Positions 1 through 9,062 of a DNA stretch of 64,000 bases are shown one piece after another (positions within the stretch are counted from its first letter, which is position 1; each line of letters starts with the position of its first letter). The DNA is taken from NCBI RefSeq assembly GCF_900637195.1, contig NZ_LR134356.1, forward strand, positions 1,612,001 through 1,676,000, in the 5' to 3' direction. Made by a program: the position numbers and the translations under genes. Source of the stretch: Mycolicibacterium aurum. Its GTDB lineage: Bacteria > Actinomycetota > Actinomycetes > Mycobacteriales > Mycobacteriaceae. Below the pieces are notes generated by a model. The model had not been told where the DNA came from. It searched no databases and saw only the letters and a program-made list of their open reading frames with translations.

Positions 1-1130
1 CTGCCGAACTCATCAGTGACGCGCAGGTGGCCTTTTTGGTGCGCCACACGACCGGAATCGTGTGTACCCCCATGCTGGCTGCGCGAGCCGATGAGCTCCA
101 GCTGGCGCCCATGGTGGTCCAGAGCACCGACCCGCACGAGACAGCATTCACGGTCAGTGTCGACTTGGAGGGCACTGGCACAGGCGTCTCGGCTGCCGCG
201 CGGGCCGCTACTGCGCGTGCGCTGGCCGACCCGACACTGCGCCCGGCTCAGCTGAGACGACCCGGCCACATTTTCCCGCTGCGCGCCCGCCCCGGCGGCG
301 TTCTCGCGCGGGCAGGGCACACTGAGGCCGCAGTAGACCTACTTACTCTGGCCGGCCTGTCGGGTGTCGGAGTGATCAGTGAACTGGTCACCGACCACGG
401 ACCTATGAAGCGCGGCGCGGAGCTGACAAGGTTCGCACAGAATCATGACTTACCGATGTTGGCGATCGCCGATCTTGTGCGCTACCGACGAGCGACCGAG
501 CAACTCGTGGTGCAGGTTGCTGCTGCCGCATTGCCCACAACCGCTGGCGATTTTCGGGCGGTTGCGTTCCGCAACACCCTCGACAACACCGAGCACTTGG
601 CACTCGTCATGGGCGATGTCGTCTCCCAGGGCGGCACAGACGAGGGTGTACTTGTCCGTGTGCACAGCGAGTGTCTCACCGGTGATGCCCTGGGATCGCT
701 GCGGTGCGACTGCGGCGAGCAGCTAAAAAGTGCGATGTCAATGATTAGAGCCGAGGGGTGCGGGGCGGTCGTGTACCTCCGCGGTCACGAGGGTCGTGGG
801 GTCGGGCTGACTCATAAAATTCGTGCCTATGCGTTGCAGGAAGACGGTCTCGACACCATCGACGCGAACACCGCGCAGGGACTGCCCGTAGACGCCCGCA
901 GCTACGGTATCGGCGCCCAGATCCTTGCTGCGTTAGGAGTTCGTCGTATTCGCATCATCACCAACAATCCTGCGAAGTATCGGGGGCTGGACGGGTACGG
1001 CTTGGAACTCGTCGGCAGAGTCGCCGCCCCGACCGCGTCGAACCCGCACAATCTGCGATACCTCAACACCAAACGTGACCGGCTCGGGCATCACTTCACC
1101 CCGGGAGAACTGTCGGCGGCAGCGGATTGA
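1..1130 (+). CDS. ribBA: RibBA-like bifunctional DHBP synthase / GTP cyclohydrolase II, 5' end missing
   Basis: The reading frame is open from base 3, so the gene starts before the window; the GTG at 27 is internal. The first half resembles 3,4-dihydroxy-2-butanone-4-phosphate synthase (RPGHIFPLRA, GHTEAAVDLLTLAG). The second half is GTP cyclohydrolase II with the three-Cys zinc site (ECLTGD...LRCDCG, about nt 669-716), RGHEGRGVGL and ITNNPAKY near the C-terminus. These enzymes make the two precursors of riboflavin. The DHBP half is divergent: the usual SA-x-DR segment reads SAAARAAT and GVICE reads GVISE, so that activity may be weak or lost. Its place ahead of a two-component flavin monooxygenase suggests it boosts flavin supply for the cluster. 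Probably an accessory copy in addition to a housekeeping one. Confidence 0.85.
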   Translation, partial: AELISDAQVAFLVRHTTGIVCTPMLAARADELQLAPMVVQSTDPHETAFTVSVDLEGTGTGVSAAARAATARALADPTLRPAQLRRPGHIFPLRARPGGVLARAGHTEAAVDLLTLAGLSGVGVISELVTDHGPMKRGAELTRFAQNHDLPMLAIADLVRYRRATEQLVVQVAAAALPTTAGDFRAVAFRNTLDNTEHLALVMGDVVSQGGTDEGVLVRVHSECLTGDALGSLRCDCGEQLKSAMSMIRAEGCGAVVYLRGHEGRGVGLTHKIRAYALQEDGLDTIDANTAQGLPVDARSYGIGAQILAALGVRRIRIITNNPAKYRGLDGYGLELVGRVAAPTASNPHNLRYLNTKRDRLGHHFTPGELSAAAD

Positions 1131-1159
1131 GCGCGGGGGGAACATTGATCACCACGGCG

Positions 1160-1808
1160 ATGCAGTCAACATCGGGCAAGTCAACGCCGCAATATCGATC
1201 AACGCTGCGTGAGCGGCAGGCCGCCCAGACGCGGGCGCAGGTCGTTACCGCTGCGACGCAGCAGTTCGCCGCCGACGGTTACTTACGCACCACCGTCGCA
1301 AAGATCGCGACCGTGCCGGGGTGTCCGTCGAAACCGTCTGCGGCCACACGCCCAAAGCCGCTTTGATGATTGCCGCCCTCGAACGCGCCGGATTCGGCGT
1401 CTGCGGGCAGGAGAACGTCGTAGCACTGCTGACCGTCGACGATCATACGAAAGCAGTAGATGCCCGCACCGTGATGCACGTGGAGATGTTCGAACGGATC
1501 GCGCCCCTGGCGTCGGCGCTGATCGGGACGGGCAGTTCTGATGCGGAATTGGATCGGTATTTGACCACCACACGTGCGAGCGTGCATTTCCAACTTCGAC
1601 GAATCCTCGATATCTTTCGCGACCACGGGTGGCTGCGTCAGGATGTTGCGTTCGACGAACTTGTCGAGACCGCTGCTGTTCTCTGCAGCGCGGAGACTGA
1701 CCTGCAGATCGCCCGCCGCGACAGTCGGGTTGGCGTCCGGCCGCCTACCGAACATGGCTGCGACGCATCCTTGCTGAGACGATCTTCCATGTGCCGCAGG
1801 CAACTTAA
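1160..1808 (+). pseudogene. TetR-family regulator broken by two frameshifts
   Basis: A TetR protein can be followed through three frames. Frame one gives the HTH start (LRERQAAQTRAQVVTAATQQFAADGYLR, TTVAKIA). About nt 1306-1309 one base is missing and the HTH resumes one frame over as DRAGVSVETV, then the ligand domain through LVETAAVLCSAETDLQIARR. A second indel near nt 1716-1725 moves it again to SGWRPAAYRTWL and ends LAETIFHVPQAT at the TAA of 1806-1808. The pieces join without overlap into a normal-length protein of about 215 aa, so this is one decayed gene (or two sequencing errors). It may once have controlled the neighbouring catabolic genes. Start taken at the ATG of 1160; earlier starts are possible. 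Confidence 0.7.
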
Positions 1809-2251
1809 CGACGGCCCCCGCTTGCTCTTGAGCCGAGATGCCGCGGCCGGGCACCGTACGCAGACACTCACGCAGGGTCCGCGCAAACGCTGGCACGTTG
1901 ATGTGTCCGCAACATAACGGTGGTCAGCGTCAGCGCGAATTCTTCCCGGGAGACTCGCGTAGGTGTGCGATGCGCGCAATAGGCGTCGCTGCTGCTGTCG
2001 TTTCAGCGCAAGCAGTCCCCAAAGCGCGCGGTTTAGCCTCCTACACGGCACCCACTGACTCGGACTGCGAGCTCACTTCATCGATCCCGTCCTACCCCGA
2101 TCGGCGAGAGTGCGACTTGGCGGGGTACCCATGGCAGCCAGGAAATGTCGACATGCTGGTTCTGAAGGCCCACGAATGCGTCGATGAGAACGCTCGCGTC
2201 TACCACCGAGCTACTGCTTGGGCAGCTCGCTGCACACCGATAGATGCCTAC
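1809..2251. other. Gene-free spacer
   Basis: About 440 bases between the broken tetR and the acyl-CoA dehydrogenase. An open frame crosses it but has no recognisable protein features. The promoter of the dehydrogenase presumably lies here; I could not pick out convincing boxes. Confidence 0.4.
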
Positions 2252-2265
2252 GGAAGGGGCTAATC

Positions 2266-3426
2266 TTGGATAACAACCCATCTTTCGACGTCTTCAAATT
2301 GTCCGAGGAGCACGAGGAGTTGCGCGCTGTGTTGCGCAGCCTGTGCGAGAAGGAGATCGCGCCGTACGCGGTGGACGTCGATGAGAAGGCGCGCTACACC
2401 GACGAGGCGCTGGCGGCGCTGAACTCGTCGGGGTTTTCGGCGATCCACATTCCCGAGGAGTATGGCGGGCAAGGCGGCGACTCGATCACCGCGTGCATCG
2501 TCATCGAGGAGGTCGCGCGGGTCTGTGCGTCGTCCTCGCTGATTCCCATCTGCAACAAGCTCGGAACCATGGGCCTGCTGATGAACGGCTCGGAGCAGTT
2601 GAAGAAGCAGGTACTACCGTCAATCGGGGCGGGGGAGGCCACCGCGTCGTACGCGCTCTCGGAGCGGGAGGCCGGTAGCGACGCCGGGTCGATGCGCACG
2701 CGCGCCAAGGCCGACGGCGACGACTGGGTGCTCAACGGCTCCAAATGTTGGATCTCCAACGGCGGCCACTCGCAGTGGTACACGGTGATGGCGGTGACTG
2801 ACCCAGACAAGGGCGCCAACGGTATTTCGGCGTTCGTCGTCCGGGACGACGACCCCGGCTTCGTCGTCGGCCCCAAGGAGCGCAAGCTCGGCATCAAAGG
2901 CTCACCCACCACCGAGTTGTACTTTGAGGACTGCCGCATCCCCGGCGACCGCATAATCGGCGAGCCCGGCACCGGGTTCAAGACCGCGCTGGCGACGCTC
3001 GATCACACGCGTCCGACGATCGGCGCGCAAGCGGTGGGCATCGCCCAAGGCGCGCTCGAGGCGTCGATCGCCTACACCAAGGAGCGCAGACAATTCGGCA
3101 AGTCGATCAGCGACTTCCAGAACACCCAATTCATGCTCGCCGACATGGCGATGAAGATCGAGGCGGCGCGTCTCATGGTGTACTCAGCGGCGGCACGCGC
3201 CGAGCGCACCGAGCCGAACCTGGGCTTCATTTCGGCGGCCTCGAAGTGCTTCGCCTCCGATGTGGCCATGGAGGTCACCAACAATGCGGTGCAGTTGTTC
3301 GGCGGGTACGGCTACACCGTCGACTTCCCGGTCGAAAGGTTCATGCGCGACGCCAAGATCACCCAGATCTACGAGGGCACCAACCAGATCCAGCGGGTGG
3401 TGATGTCCCGCGCACTGCTGCGATGA
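2266..3426 (+). CDS. Acyl-CoA dehydrogenase, FadE25-like
   Basis: A 386-aa FAD flavoprotein that would oxidise an acyl-CoA to the enoyl-CoA. As I recall the family, it is strikingly close to mycobacterial FadE25 throughout: NPSFDVFKL at the N-terminus, ALNSSGFSAIHIPEEYGGQG, YALSEREAGSDA for FAD/substrate contact, and the catalytic-Glu region QIYEGTNQIQRVVMSRALLR at the end. The best start is TTG at 2266, which gives the family N-terminus and has GGAAGGGG six bases upstream; the ATG at 2218 would add 16 unrelated residues. It stands alone between a broken regulator and pucR. Because FadE25 is normally a core mycobacterial gene, this island copy is probably an extra paralogue recruited for the local pathway, substrate unknown. 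Confidence 0.9.
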   Translation: MDNNPSFDVFKLSEEHEELRAVLRSLCEKEIAPYAVDVDEKARYTDEALAALNSSGFSAIHIPEEYGGQGGDSITACIVIEEVARVCASSSLIPICNKLGTMGLLMNGSEQLKKQVLPSIGAGEATASYALSEREAGSDAGSMRTRAKADGDDWVLNGSKCWISNGGHSQWYTVMAVTDPDKGANGISAFVVRDDDPGFVVGPKERKLGIKGSPTTELYFEDCRIPGDRIIGEPGTGFKTALATLDHTRPTIGAQAVGIAQGALEASIAYTKERRQFGKSISDFQNTQFMLADMAMKIEAARLMVYSAAARAERTEPNLGFISAASKCFASDVAMEVTNNAVQLFGGYGYTVDFPVERFMRDAKITQIYEGTNQIQRVVMSRALLR

Positions 3427-3486
3427 ACTGCTGGGGAGGGTCCAATCGCCCGATGGCGGCCGGAACGCCAAATTGCGCCGCGGGTC

Positions 3487-3501
3487 GAGCTAGCGATAGC
3501 T
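3487..3501 (+). promoter_or_regulatory. Candidate PucR operator, copy 1
   Basis: GAGCTAGCGATAGCT contains the inverted repeat AGCTA-GCGA-TAGCT. It lies 14 bases before the pucR-type start. The 13-mer GAGCTAGCGATAG recurs in opposite orientation at 4877-4889 before the flavin reductase. Inferred to be the binding site of the PucR-like protein. Confidence 0.45.
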
Positions 3502-3514
3502 ACCGTGGACCCGC

Positions 3515-4807
3515 ATGGCGATAGGGCCGGTGCCAGGACAGTGGGTTGAGCGGCTCTGTCCCGCTCCGCTCAGTCGGGTGCAGAGGTCCCTTTCCGACCG
3601 CGAACTTCGAGAGGCCGCTTCCGAAATTGGTGTGTCGGCAGTCGATTGGGCTCTGGTGACCGGCTGCGAGGTGGCGGACATCGTAAGTCGACATGTTCCA
3701 CAGCTCGGGCAGGGCACTCTTCCCAACGTTCTCCCTGCCAGCATGCAGAAGTCCGTGCTATCGGTGCTCATCGGGATCAGGCGCGGCAGTGCAGTCGATG
3801 CATCAATGGGCGACGCTGACGTTGAGATCATGGGTGTCTGCGCCCGGACCGGTATCGAACTCACGTCGGTGTTCACTGCCATACGGCGCGGTCAGGGCGT
3901 CATGGTCGAACGCCTGATGCAGCAGTGCCGTGCCTTGGTCGACATCGGCGAGCAATACCCGCAGTACCAACTCATATCAGAGCTGAGCTTCGCCCATGTC
4001 GATGCACTAGCCACCCAATTCGCCCAACTCTACGAAGATGAGCGTCAACGGTGGCTGAACGACCCGTTGGCGGGGCGCGTCGCCCTCGTCAACCGAATCC
4101 TGGCCGGGGACGACGCTGCACTGGCAGGCTGCTCAACCACACTGCGATTTGAGGTCAGATACCGCCACCACCTCGCCGTGTGCGCCTGGAGCGACCGAGC
4201 ATCATCGATTGCCCCCAGTGACCTGGAGGTCGCCGCCCTGGACTACTTGCGTCACAACGGCGCCGCACAAACGTTGGTGTTGCACGATCCCAATTCGACC
4301 CTGACCGTCTGGGGTAACGCGCGTGGAGCTCTCTCCGAGCCACTCACCGACTTGGATTGTCGCGAGGGCGTCTACCTGGCTGTCGGATCGCCGGGCGCCG
4401 ACGTCGCCGGCTTCCGCACAACCGCCCGCGATGCGCGGCAAGCCGCATTCCTTGCCAGAGAGTTTCCAGCGTTGCAACGCGATACAGCAGTGCACTTTTC
4501 AGACGTCAGTTTGATTAGCCTGCTCAGCACCGATAGCGAGGCCGCTAAGCAATTCGTGGAGCGTGAACTCGGATCGCTGGCCCAGCAGGATGATGCCACC
4601 GACCGGTTGCGGGAAACCCTCGCGGCGTATCTGGACTGTCACAGTCCGCTGATGGTTGCCCAGCAGTTGTTCATCGCGCGCAACACCGTCGCCTACCGAT
4701 TGCGCAGAGCCACGGAGCACCTAGGGCGCCCCATCGACGTCCGACAGCCCGAGCTGCGTGTCGCGCTGCTTCTTGCCCGCGCTCTGCGCTCCACGTCGGC
4801 TGACTGA
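3515..4807 (+). CDS. PucR/CdaR-family transcriptional regulator
   Basis: A 430-aa regulator whose C-terminal ~60 residues are the PucR-type helix-turn-helix (LRETLAAYLDCHSPLMVAQQ, then IARNTVAYRLRRATEHLG). The first ~170 residues look like an RsbRD-like helical sensor region and the middle resembles the GGDEF-derived domain common in this family. Members usually act as activators of the adjacent catabolic or purine-use operon in response to a pathway compound. It lies just upstream of and parallel to the flavin-monooxygenase genes, and a shared inverted-repeat motif precedes both its own start and the flavin reductase. It is the most likely regulator of the cluster now that the tetR is broken. 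Confidence 0.85.
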   Translation: MAIGPVPGQWVERLCPAPLSRVQRSLSDRELREAASEIGVSAVDWALVTGCEVADIVSRHVPQLGQGTLPNVLPASMQKSVLSVLIGIRRGSAVDASMGDADVEIMGVCARTGIELTSVFTAIRRGQGVMVERLMQQCRALVDIGEQYPQYQLISELSFAHVDALATQFAQLYEDERQRWLNDPLAGRVALVNRILAGDDAALAGCSTTLRFEVRYRHHLAVCAWSDRASSIAPSDLEVAALDYLRHNGAAQTLVLHDPNSTLTVWGNARGALSEPLTDLDCREGVYLAVGSPGADVAGFRTTARDARQAAFLAREFPALQRDTAVHFSDVSLISLLSTDSEAAKQFVERELGSLAQQDDATDRLRETLAAYLDCHSPLMVAQQLFIARNTVAYRLRRATEHLGRPIDVRQPELRVALLLARALRSTSAD

Positions 4808-4873
4808 CAACATCCTCGTGCGCTCTGCGCACCCCGCCCAATTAAGCGCGGGAATGCTGTCGATTCGGCGCAA

Positions 4874-4889
4874 GCTCTATCGCTAGCTC
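4874..4889 (-). promoter_or_regulatory. Candidate PucR operator, copy 2
   Basis: GCTCTATCGCTAGCTC; its reverse complement begins GAGCTAGCGATAG, identical over 13 bases to the site before pucR. It keeps the CTA-N4-TAG core. It sits about 75 bases before the flavin reductase start, a normal place for an activator site. Confidence 0.45.
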
Positions 4890-4964
4890 CAAGTCACACT
4901 TTCGGTGAGTGGATGGTTCAAAACACACCTACTCGATCGGCCACAGACACACCGAAAGGTTGCC

Positions 4965-5510
4965 ATGAGCACGGAAGCCGAGGCGCTCGTCAATAGTGAC
5001 GACTCACCGCACCCTGCACCCGATCCGCGCCATCTCAGGAATACGCTCGGACGATTCGTTACTGGGGTAACCGTTGTCACCTATCTGCTTGACGGTCAGC
5101 CGCGCGGACTCACCGTCAACTCGTTCACACCGGTTTCTATGAGTCCCCCGCTAATTCTCGTGTCCATCTCACGCAAAGCCAGGGCGATGGACGGCCTTAT
5201 CGACGCTCCGTTCGTCGTTAACGTATTGGCTTCTGAGCAGCTCCCGCTGGCGCTGCAGTTCGCCGGACAACAACAAGACGACATCGACGTTGCCTGGTCG
5301 TCAAGTCCCACCGTGCCTCGGTTACAGGGCAGTGTCGCGTGGGTCGCCTGTGATCCACACTCGCAGGTCGAGGTGGGCGATCACGTCCTGGTAGTGGGGC
5401 GCGTGGTGGATCACTTCAGCACGCCGAATGAACCCCTCCTCTTCGCATCCGGCAGCTTCAAGCTGCTCGGCGGCGCCGTAGACGCATTCGATGGCTCCGC
5501 AGCACGCTGA
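4965..5510 (+). CDS. Flavin reductase (HpaC/RutF-like)
   Basis: A 181-aa flavin:NAD(P)H reductase of the split-barrel family. Characteristic stretches are LGRFVTGVTVVTY, GLTVNSFTPVSMSPPLILVSI and the flavin-binding end GDHVLVVGRVVDH with LLFASGSFKLL. It supplies reduced FMN or FAD to a monooxygenase partner, which is almost certainly the luciferase-like protein 40 bases downstream. The ATG at 4965 is preferred over the GTG at 4905: it has GAAAGG at 4954-4959 and gives the usual length. First gene of the upper-pathway operon behind a candidate PucR site. Confidence 0.9.
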   Translation: MSTEAEALVNSDDSPHPAPDPRHLRNTLGRFVTGVTVVTYLLDGQPRGLTVNSFTPVSMSPPLILVSISRKARAMDGLIDAPFVVNVLASEQLPLALQFAGQQQDDIDVAWSSSPTVPRLQGSVAWVACDPHSQVEVGDHVLVVGRVVDHFSTPNEPLLFASGSFKLLGGAVDAFDGSAAR

Positions 5511-5550
5511 CCATCGTCACCACGCAGTCAATGAAAACTGGGGTAAACGA

Positions 5551-6825
5551 ATGAGATTCACCTACGCGCAGCACTTCCCCTACCGCCACTTCGGTGACGA
5601 TTTCGAGGAGCACGCGGCCGAGGCGGTGGTTTCAACACCGTACTTCGACTTAGTCGACCCGCAGTCCGCCCACGCCGACTTGGCGGCCGGGTTTGAGGAG
5701 TTGATTCACGCCGCCCGGGCAGGGTTTGACGCAGTTGCCCTCACAGAACACGGCCAAAGCGCCTACGACATGAGCCCCAATCCCGACTTGGGCGCCGCCA
5801 TCATGGCGCACACCTTCGTGTCGGAGGGGCTTGAGTGCGGAATTTGGGTCGTGGGACGCAGCTTGGGGAAAACACGCGAGCCGTTTCGGGTGGCCGAAGA
5901 GCTAGCTTGGCTAGACACTCTCAGCGAAGGCCGGTTGATGACCGGGTTTCCGGTTGGGTTGCCCTACGACGCGAACATCAACGCCGGCATTCCGCCGATC
6001 GAGACAAGACCCCGCTTCGACGAGAACTTATCCTTCATCCTGAAGGCGTGGACAGCGCACGAACCCTTCGCCTGGAACGGCAAGTTCGCGCAGTACGGAA
6101 ACGTCAACGTCTGGCCGCGCCCCTATCAGGCACCACATCCGCCAGTCAGCATCACCGGCACCGGCAATCCGAACACCAGCCGGTTCGCGCTGCAGCGCGA
6201 CTTCGGTTTCAACCTGACCACCACCGGTGGCGATCCGACTGCGGCGCCACGCATTTTCGGTGACTTCTGGCGGATCGCCGATGAAGTGGAGGCCGACGAC
6301 AACCCGTTCAGGGCCAACTTCGTGCAGCAAGTACTGGTGGCCGATACCGACGCCGAGGCTGAACGGCTGTACTCCCAACACGCCGCATACAGTATGCGGC
6401 GCGGCATCGGAACCGTAGGAATGGAGCGGCTTCTCCTACCGGGAGGAATCAGCCCGCCGGGTTTGCGCGCATTGCTGGGCGGAGTAAACGGCGGTGCCGC
6501 CGCCGGACAGTCGGAACCGCCAACCTACGGCGAACTCGTCGAATCGGGAGCGATCGTGGCGGGCAGTGCTGCCACAGTTCGCGACAGACTTGAAGACATG
6601 GCAACGAGATTCCGCGTCGGAAACATGACTGTGTTCTTGATGATCGGTTCTATGCCAACAGAACTGACGAAGGCGAACATCGATCTGTTTACCACCGAGG
6701 TGATACCGCCACTACGCAGTCTGTGGTCGGAATACGAGTCCGGTAATCGCTGGTGGCCGGCGCGTCTGGGCGGACGCTCGACATCGCAAACGAACTCAGA
6801 AATGGCTGGAGCACATCTCGTATGA
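5551..6825 (+). CDS. Luciferase-like (LLM) flavin-dependent monooxygenase
   Basis: A 424-aa TIM-barrel monooxygenase of the bacterial luciferase family, which uses reduced flavin made by a separate reductase. Family signs: MRFTYAQHFPY start, FDAVALTEH, an RVAEELAWLDTLSEGR segment followed by a glycine-rich flavin loop, RFDENLSFILKAW, WPRPYQAPHPPVSI and the C-terminal GSAATVRDRLEDMA. Relatives include RutA (uracil ring opening), DszA, NtaA and HcbA1, so hydroxylation, ring cleavage, Baeyer-Villiger and dehalogenation are all possible; the substrate cannot be predicted. ATG at 5551 is chosen over 5491 because it matches the family N-terminus. Its stop overlaps the next ATG by 4 nt. Likely the defining upper-pathway enzyme of the island. 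Confidence 0.85.
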   Translation: MRFTYAQHFPYRHFGDDFEEHAAEAVVSTPYFDLVDPQSAHADLAAGFEELIHAARAGFDAVALTEHGQSAYDMSPNPDLGAAIMAHTFVSEGLECGIWVVGRSLGKTREPFRVAEELAWLDTLSEGRLMTGFPVGLPYDANINAGIPPIETRPRFDENLSFILKAWTAHEPFAWNGKFAQYGNVNVWPRPYQAPHPPVSITGTGNPNTSRFALQRDFGFNLTTTGGDPTAAPRIFGDFWRIADEVEADDNPFRANFVQQVLVADTDAEAERLYSQHAAYSMRRGIGTVGMERLLLPGGISPPGLRALLGGVNGGAAAGQSEPPTYGELVESGAIVAGSAATVRDRLEDMATRFRVGNMTVFLMIGSMPTELTKANIDLFTTEVIPPLRSLWSEYESGNRWWPARLGGRSTSQTNSEMAGAHLV

Positions 6826-7628
6826 CGAGCACCACGCAAAGTCGATCGACAACAGTCAAGACATGGGGCGACCGGGTGACCCTCCGATTCGAAATCGAAG
6901 GTGCCGGACCGCCACTCGTCTTCCTGCACGCGGCCGGCGGACTCGTCTGGGACGGCTTCCTCCGCGACCTGGCTCAGCGTTATACGGTGTATGCGCCTGT
7001 CTTTCCAGGCTTCGATCCCTCCGACACGATGGCGATACACGAACTCGACGACGTCAGCGACGTCGTCTTGGCCTACGAGCAGGCCCTGCGGTCTCTGAAG
7101 ATCACTGGCGCCCCGATAATCGGCCACTCATTCGGCGGCATGTTGGCAGCAGAACTGGCGGCGCATTTCCCACAGATCTGTTCGCAACTGGTCCTTTTGG
7201 CGCCAAGCGGCCTATGGACCGAGGCCATGCCGTGGAGTCTGAACTTCATGACCGCCCGCCCCGACCAGATGCTGGGATATCTGTTCAACGACCCCGAGGG
7301 TGAGGCAGCGCGATCTCTGCTTCCGGTCCTCGATACTCCGGAGCGGGCGCTTGAGGCGGTTGTGCAGTCGATCTGGGCACTGGGATGCGTAGCGAAGTTC
7401 TCGTGGCCGGTACCCGACCGCGGCCTCTCGCGGCGCCTGCACCGTGTCGCAGCGTCCACATTGGTCATCTGGGGCCACCAGGATTCGCTCATTCCGCACG
7501 GGTACGCAAAGGAATTCGCGCGCCGCATCCCTAACTGCCGCAGCGAAACCATCGGCAACTGCGGGCACATGCCCCAGGTGGAGCGCGAAGATGTGACGTC
7601 CGGTCTCGTCGCTGGGTTTCTGGCCTGA
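6822..7628 (+). CDS. Alpha/beta hydrolase
   Basis: A 268-aa alpha/beta-fold hydrolase with oxyanion segment PLVFLHAAGGLVWDGF, nucleophile elbow GHSFGG (Ser near residue 103), acid region around IWGHQDSLIP and catalytic His in GNCGHMPQVE. It could be a C-C bond hydrolase, an esterase or an aminoacrylate-hydrolase (RutD)-like enzyme. The 4-nt overlap with the luciferase-like gene indicates coupled translation, so it probably acts on that enzyme's product, for example an ester or a ring-opened compound. Confidence 0.85.
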   Translation: MTSTTQSRSTTVKTWGDRVTLRFEIEGAGPPLVFLHAAGGLVWDGFLRDLAQRYTVYAPVFPGFDPSDTMAIHELDDVSDVVLAYEQALRSLKITGAPIIGHSFGGMLAAELAAHFPQICSQLVLLAPSGLWTEAMPWSLNFMTARPDQMLGYLFNDPEGEAARSLLPVLDTPERALEAVVQSIWALGCVAKFSWPVPDRGLSRRLHRVAASTLVIWGHQDSLIPHGYAKEFARRIPNCRSETIGNCGHMPQVEREDVTSGLVAGFLA

Positions 7629-7802
7629 TGAACCGTCTCATAAGCCAGCGGCGCAGTCGTAGCGTCCAAGCTCATCGAATCCCAAGCCTGGCAGAGGATT
7701 AAGGTGCACCCCTTCGCGACGTCGAGGTCGCGCCACGTGCGCGACCAAACAGCGATCTCGACGAGGGAACAGGATCCCCAGTTCAAAAAGGACAGACAAG
7801 CC

Positions 7803-8864
7803 GTGGAAATTCGGTTCGATCATCAAACACATCGGCAGCGGGTGATATTCGGCACGGGCTGCGTCGTGGACAATACCGCCAAGGCAATCGAGCAACTCGA
7901 CGTTCGTGCGAGCCTGCTGATTGCCAGCGATTCGGCTTCGGAAGTGGCCGATGCCATTGCCATGGAAACTCCCGTCGCGAGACGGATCGACGGTGTCGTG
8001 CAACACGTGCCGACGCAGCGGGCAGATGCCGCACGGCGGGAAGCTGTCGCCAGCAGTGCCGACTCGATCATCTGTGTGGGGGGTGGCTCCGCCACGGGGC
8101 TAGCCAAGGCGGTTGCGTTAGTGACCGGTCTACCGATCGTGGCGATCCCCACTACCTTCTCTGGCTCGGAAGCCACCGATATGTGGGGAATGACTGTAGA
8201 AGGCCGCAAACACACTGGCGCCGACCTCGCGGTGCTGCCGCGCACGGTGATCTATGACGCTGCACTGCTCGCTGGATTACCTGTGTCAGTAGCGATTTCG
8301 TCGGTATTCAACGCCATTGCCCACGCTGTCGACGGGCTCTGGGCCCCGCGTGCCGATCCGATCAATCGGGCCTTGGCAGCGGAAAGTTTGCGGGTTCTCA
8401 TACCCGCGATCACGGAGATGGCGGAGCAGCCCAACTCCAGGGAACCGCGCGAATCCGCGCTGTATGGGGCCTACCTGGCTGCGGTGGCGTTTGCTTCCTC
8501 GGGTTCGGGCATGCACCACAAGATCTGCCATGTCTTGGGTGGGGCGTTCTTGCTCCCGCACGCCGAACTGCACACGGTGATGTTGCCCTACGTCACCGCG
8601 TTCAACGCACACGCGGCACCGTCGGCCGCCCAGCTCATCTCCGAGACACTCCACACCACAAGTGCTGCAGCAGGACTCAAGTCGCTGGCCGCCACTACCG
8701 GCGCGCCACTGACACTGGCCGAGATCGGCTTCCCGAAGGACAAAATCGTAGAGGCGTCGGGACGCTGCCTTGAGGTGATCCCGCCATCCAACCCGCGACC
8801 AGTAGATCTTGAGGCCGTCTCGTCACTTCTGCAAGCCGCATACGAGGGGGATGCAGTCGAGTGA
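7803..8864 (+). CDS. Maleylacetate reductase
   Basis: A 353-aa protein of the iron-containing alcohol dehydrogenase superfamily, close to maleylacetate reductases: VIFGTG near the start, GGGSATGLAKA dinucleotide loop, IPTTFSGSEATDMWG, and the His-bearing segments NAIAHAVDGLWA, HHKICHVLGGAF and HAELHTVMLPY. It reduces maleylacetate to 3-oxoadipate with NAD(P)H, the step directly after hydroxyquinol ring cleavage by the dioxygenase at 11575. GTG at 7803 is chosen because an AAAGGA lies 10 bases upstream and the protein then begins with the family's usual sequence; the ORF extends 33 codons further up. Confidence 0.9.
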   Translation: MEIRFDHQTHRQRVIFGTGCVVDNTAKAIEQLDVRASLLIASDSASEVADAIAMETPVARRIDGVVQHVPTQRADAARREAVASSADSIICVGGGSATGLAKAVALVTGLPIVAIPTTFSGSEATDMWGMTVEGRKHTGADLAVLPRTVIYDAALLAGLPVSVAISSVFNAIAHAVDGLWAPRADPINRALAAESLRVLIPAITEMAEQPNSREPRESALYGAYLAAVAFASSGSGMHHKICHVLGGAFLLPHAELHTVMLPYVTAFNAHAAPSAAQLISETLHTTSAAAGLKSLAATTGAPLTLAEIGFPKDKIVEASGRCLEVIPPSNPRPVDLEAVSSLLQAAYEGDAVE

Positions 8865-9062
8865 GCCAACCGACCAAACCCCATAGCCCCCACCCACGGA
8901 CACCGACGAACAAATTGCTCCACGATGAGAAGGGCCGGACACACCCACACGATCGAGTCACCCAGCCGACGTGTCAACACCCAACGAGAAGTCGGGAGCC
9001 TGAGCGTGTCGAAGCGAGGTAACAGGTTTCGGCACAACTCATTTCGCATAAGCACCATCGCC

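Noticed and set aside
1838..2263. A 141-codon plus-strand frame before the acyl-CoA dehydrogenase
   Set aside because: No recognisable domain, poor codon pattern and it overlaps the ribosome site of the next gene.
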